Shown here piece by piece: positions 4,758 through 5,413 of a stretch of 5,413 nt of DNA. The position numbers were made by a program, and so were the translations under genes. The stretch is from Actinomycetota bacterium (GTDB taxonomy: Bacteria > Actinomycetota > Thermoleophilia > Gaiellales > Gaiellaceae), in the NCBI GenBank assembly GCA_005885565.1, contig VAXK01000184.1, positions 1 through 5,413 of the forward strand, read 5' to 3'. The notes under the pieces were generated by a model. The model did not search any database. It was not told the origin of the DNA and saw nothing but the letters and a program-made list of their open reading frames with translations. Position 1 is the stretch's first letter. Each line of letters starts with the position of its first letter.

Positions 4758-5413
4758 GTGAGGCGCCCCGCCCTCACCGCGCTCGTCCTCGCCGGCTGCC
4801 TGCTCGGCGGCGGGCTGACGGCGGTCGTCGCCACTGCGCCGGGGGCGATCGGGGCGCTCCTCTCCTCAAGCTCGACCGCGACCACCGGCACCGAGCCGGT
4901 GACGTCGACGCTTCCCACCACAGACACGACGACCACGACGACCACGACGCGGATCGCAGCCGGCGTGACCGTCGGCGGCGTCGCGGTCGGCGGCATGGTC
5001 CCGGCCGACGCATACACCGCAGTGCGGAAGGCGTTCGAGCGGCCGCTCGTCCTCCTCGTCGGCAAGCGGCGCTTCCAGGTCGCCCCGGAGAGCCTCGGCG
5101 CCGTCGCGTACGCGCTCAAGGCGATCAATCGCGCCGGCGCGGCCGCTCCCGGGACGGCGATTCACCTCGACGTGACCGTGAGCCGCCGCAAGGTGGTCGC
5201 CTACGTGGCGGGGCTCGCCCGCCGGCTCGGCCGGCCGGCCGTCGACTCGGAGCTCTCGCTCCGCAACCTGAAGCCGTGGCTGTCGCCGTCGCGCAAGGGC
5301 GCCTCGCTCCGCCGCAAGCCGGCGGTGCGCCTGATCCTCGCGGCGCTCGCGGCGAATCGCCGCTCGCCGATCCGGCTCCGCCAGACGGTCGCCGCCCCGA
5401 AGGTCACGCGAGC
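4758..5413 (+). CDS. Exported PG_binding_4-domain protein, probable L,D-transpeptidase (3' end missing)
   Basis: An open frame from GTG 4758 to the window edge, 218 complete codons with no stop. The N-terminus (MRRPALTALVLAGCLLGG, hydrophobic to about residue 35) is a signal peptide or membrane anchor. A Ser/Thr-rich linker (about 36-64, ending in eight Thr) follows, typical of a wall-spanning spacer. From about 69 the segment GVTVGGVAVGGMVPADAY and the following RPLVLLVGKRRFQVAPESLG resemble the start of PG_binding_4 domains, which precede YkuD L,D-transpeptidase or VanW domains in actinobacteria. Later residues (about 140-218) are basic and repeat-like, as in that N-terminal region. The catalytic domain would lie beyond the window, so enzyme type is inferred: L,D-transpeptidase is favoured, VanW-type is the main alternative. 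It starts 2 nt after the phosphatase stop, so co-transcription is likely. No Shine-Dalgarno is seen. Confidence 0.75.
   Translation, partial: MRRPALTALVLAGCLLGGGLTAVVATAPGAIGALLSSSSTATTGTEPVTSTLPTTDTTTTTTTTRIAAGVTVGGVAVGGMVPADAYTAVRKAFERPLVLLVGKRRFQVAPESLGAVAYALKAINRAGAAAPGTAIHLDVTVSRRKVVAYVAGLARRLGRPAVDSELSLRNLKPWLSPSRKGASLRRKPAVRLILAALAANRRSPIRLRQTVAAPKVTR
4926..4949 (+). repeat. 9-bp tandem repeat ACGACGACC encoding poly-Thr
   Basis: About 2.7 copies of ACGACGACC (4926-4934, 4935-4943, partial 4944-4949) encode the eight-Thr run at residues 57-64 of the cell-wall protein. The unit is a multiple of three, so copy-number change would keep the frame and only alter linker length. It is short, and codon choice alone could create it. 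Confidence 0.6.

Noticed and set aside
4788..4799. LAGC at residues 11-14 of the cell-wall protein as a lipoprotein lipobox
   Set aside because: Only 13 residues precede the Cys and the hydrophobic stretch continues well beyond it, so a signal peptide or membrane anchor fits better; a lipoprotein is not fully excluded.
4733..5128. Minus-strand open frame with a long Val run
   Set aside because: The Val run is the antisense of the Thr-repeat DNA; the plus frame gives a signal peptide, linker and wall domain in logical order.

Overview
The window comes from a very GC-rich genome whose codons end almost always in G or C. GTG starts, missing Shine-Dalgarno sequences and the set of families present (a BldC-like HTH joined to a receiver domain, a multi-GAF SpoIIE phosphatase, a short zinc-ribbon protein, a Thr-rich-linker cell-wall protein) suggest an actinobacterium, perhaps Thermoleophilia (Gaiellales/Solirubrobacterales). 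That placement is inferred from style and family recognition, not from a marker gene. I see no RNA gene, CRISPR array, insertion sequence or other sign of mobile DNA.

Layout: (1) 26-1143, plus strand: a two-gene unit. A regulator with an N-terminal MerR/BldC-like DNA-binding domain and a C-terminal receiver domain is followed, with overlap, by a PAP2-type membrane phosphatase. The phosphatase has no ATG, GTG or TTG at a sensible place and appears to start at a CTG overlapping the regulator's stop (CTGA). (2) 1142-1192: a strong hairpin without a T-tract between convergent genes. (3) 1195-1686, minus strand: a four-helix membrane protein of unknown function. (4) 1687-1763: a divergent promoter region. 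(5) 1764-1985, plus strand: a 73-residue zinc-ribbon protein. (6) 2017-4755, plus strand: a 912-residue phosphatase with four GAF-like segments and a C-terminal SpoIIE/RsbU PP2C domain. Its promoter region holds a perfect 7-bp inverted repeat between the candidate -35 and -10. (7) 4758 to the window end, plus strand, incomplete: an exported or membrane-anchored cell-wall protein with a Thr-rich linker and a PG_binding_4-like domain, probably the start of an L,D-transpeptidase or VanW-type protein.

The theme is signalling next to envelope enzymes. A phospho-receiver regulator is coupled to a lipid-phosphate phosphatase, and a GAF-controlled serine phosphatase (a family that normally acts on STAS anti-anti-sigma factors) sits 2 nt from a peptidoglycan enzyme. 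No histidine kinase, anti-sigma factor or STAS protein is encoded here, so partners must lie elsewhere. Three starts have a -10-like hexamer 7-8 nt upstream and no ribosome-binding site, which suggests leaderless transcripts. I found no clearly new multi-gene system. The most unusual items are the CTG-start overlap, the paired CATACT-N7-GTG starts and the inverted repeat in the phosphatase promoter spacer.
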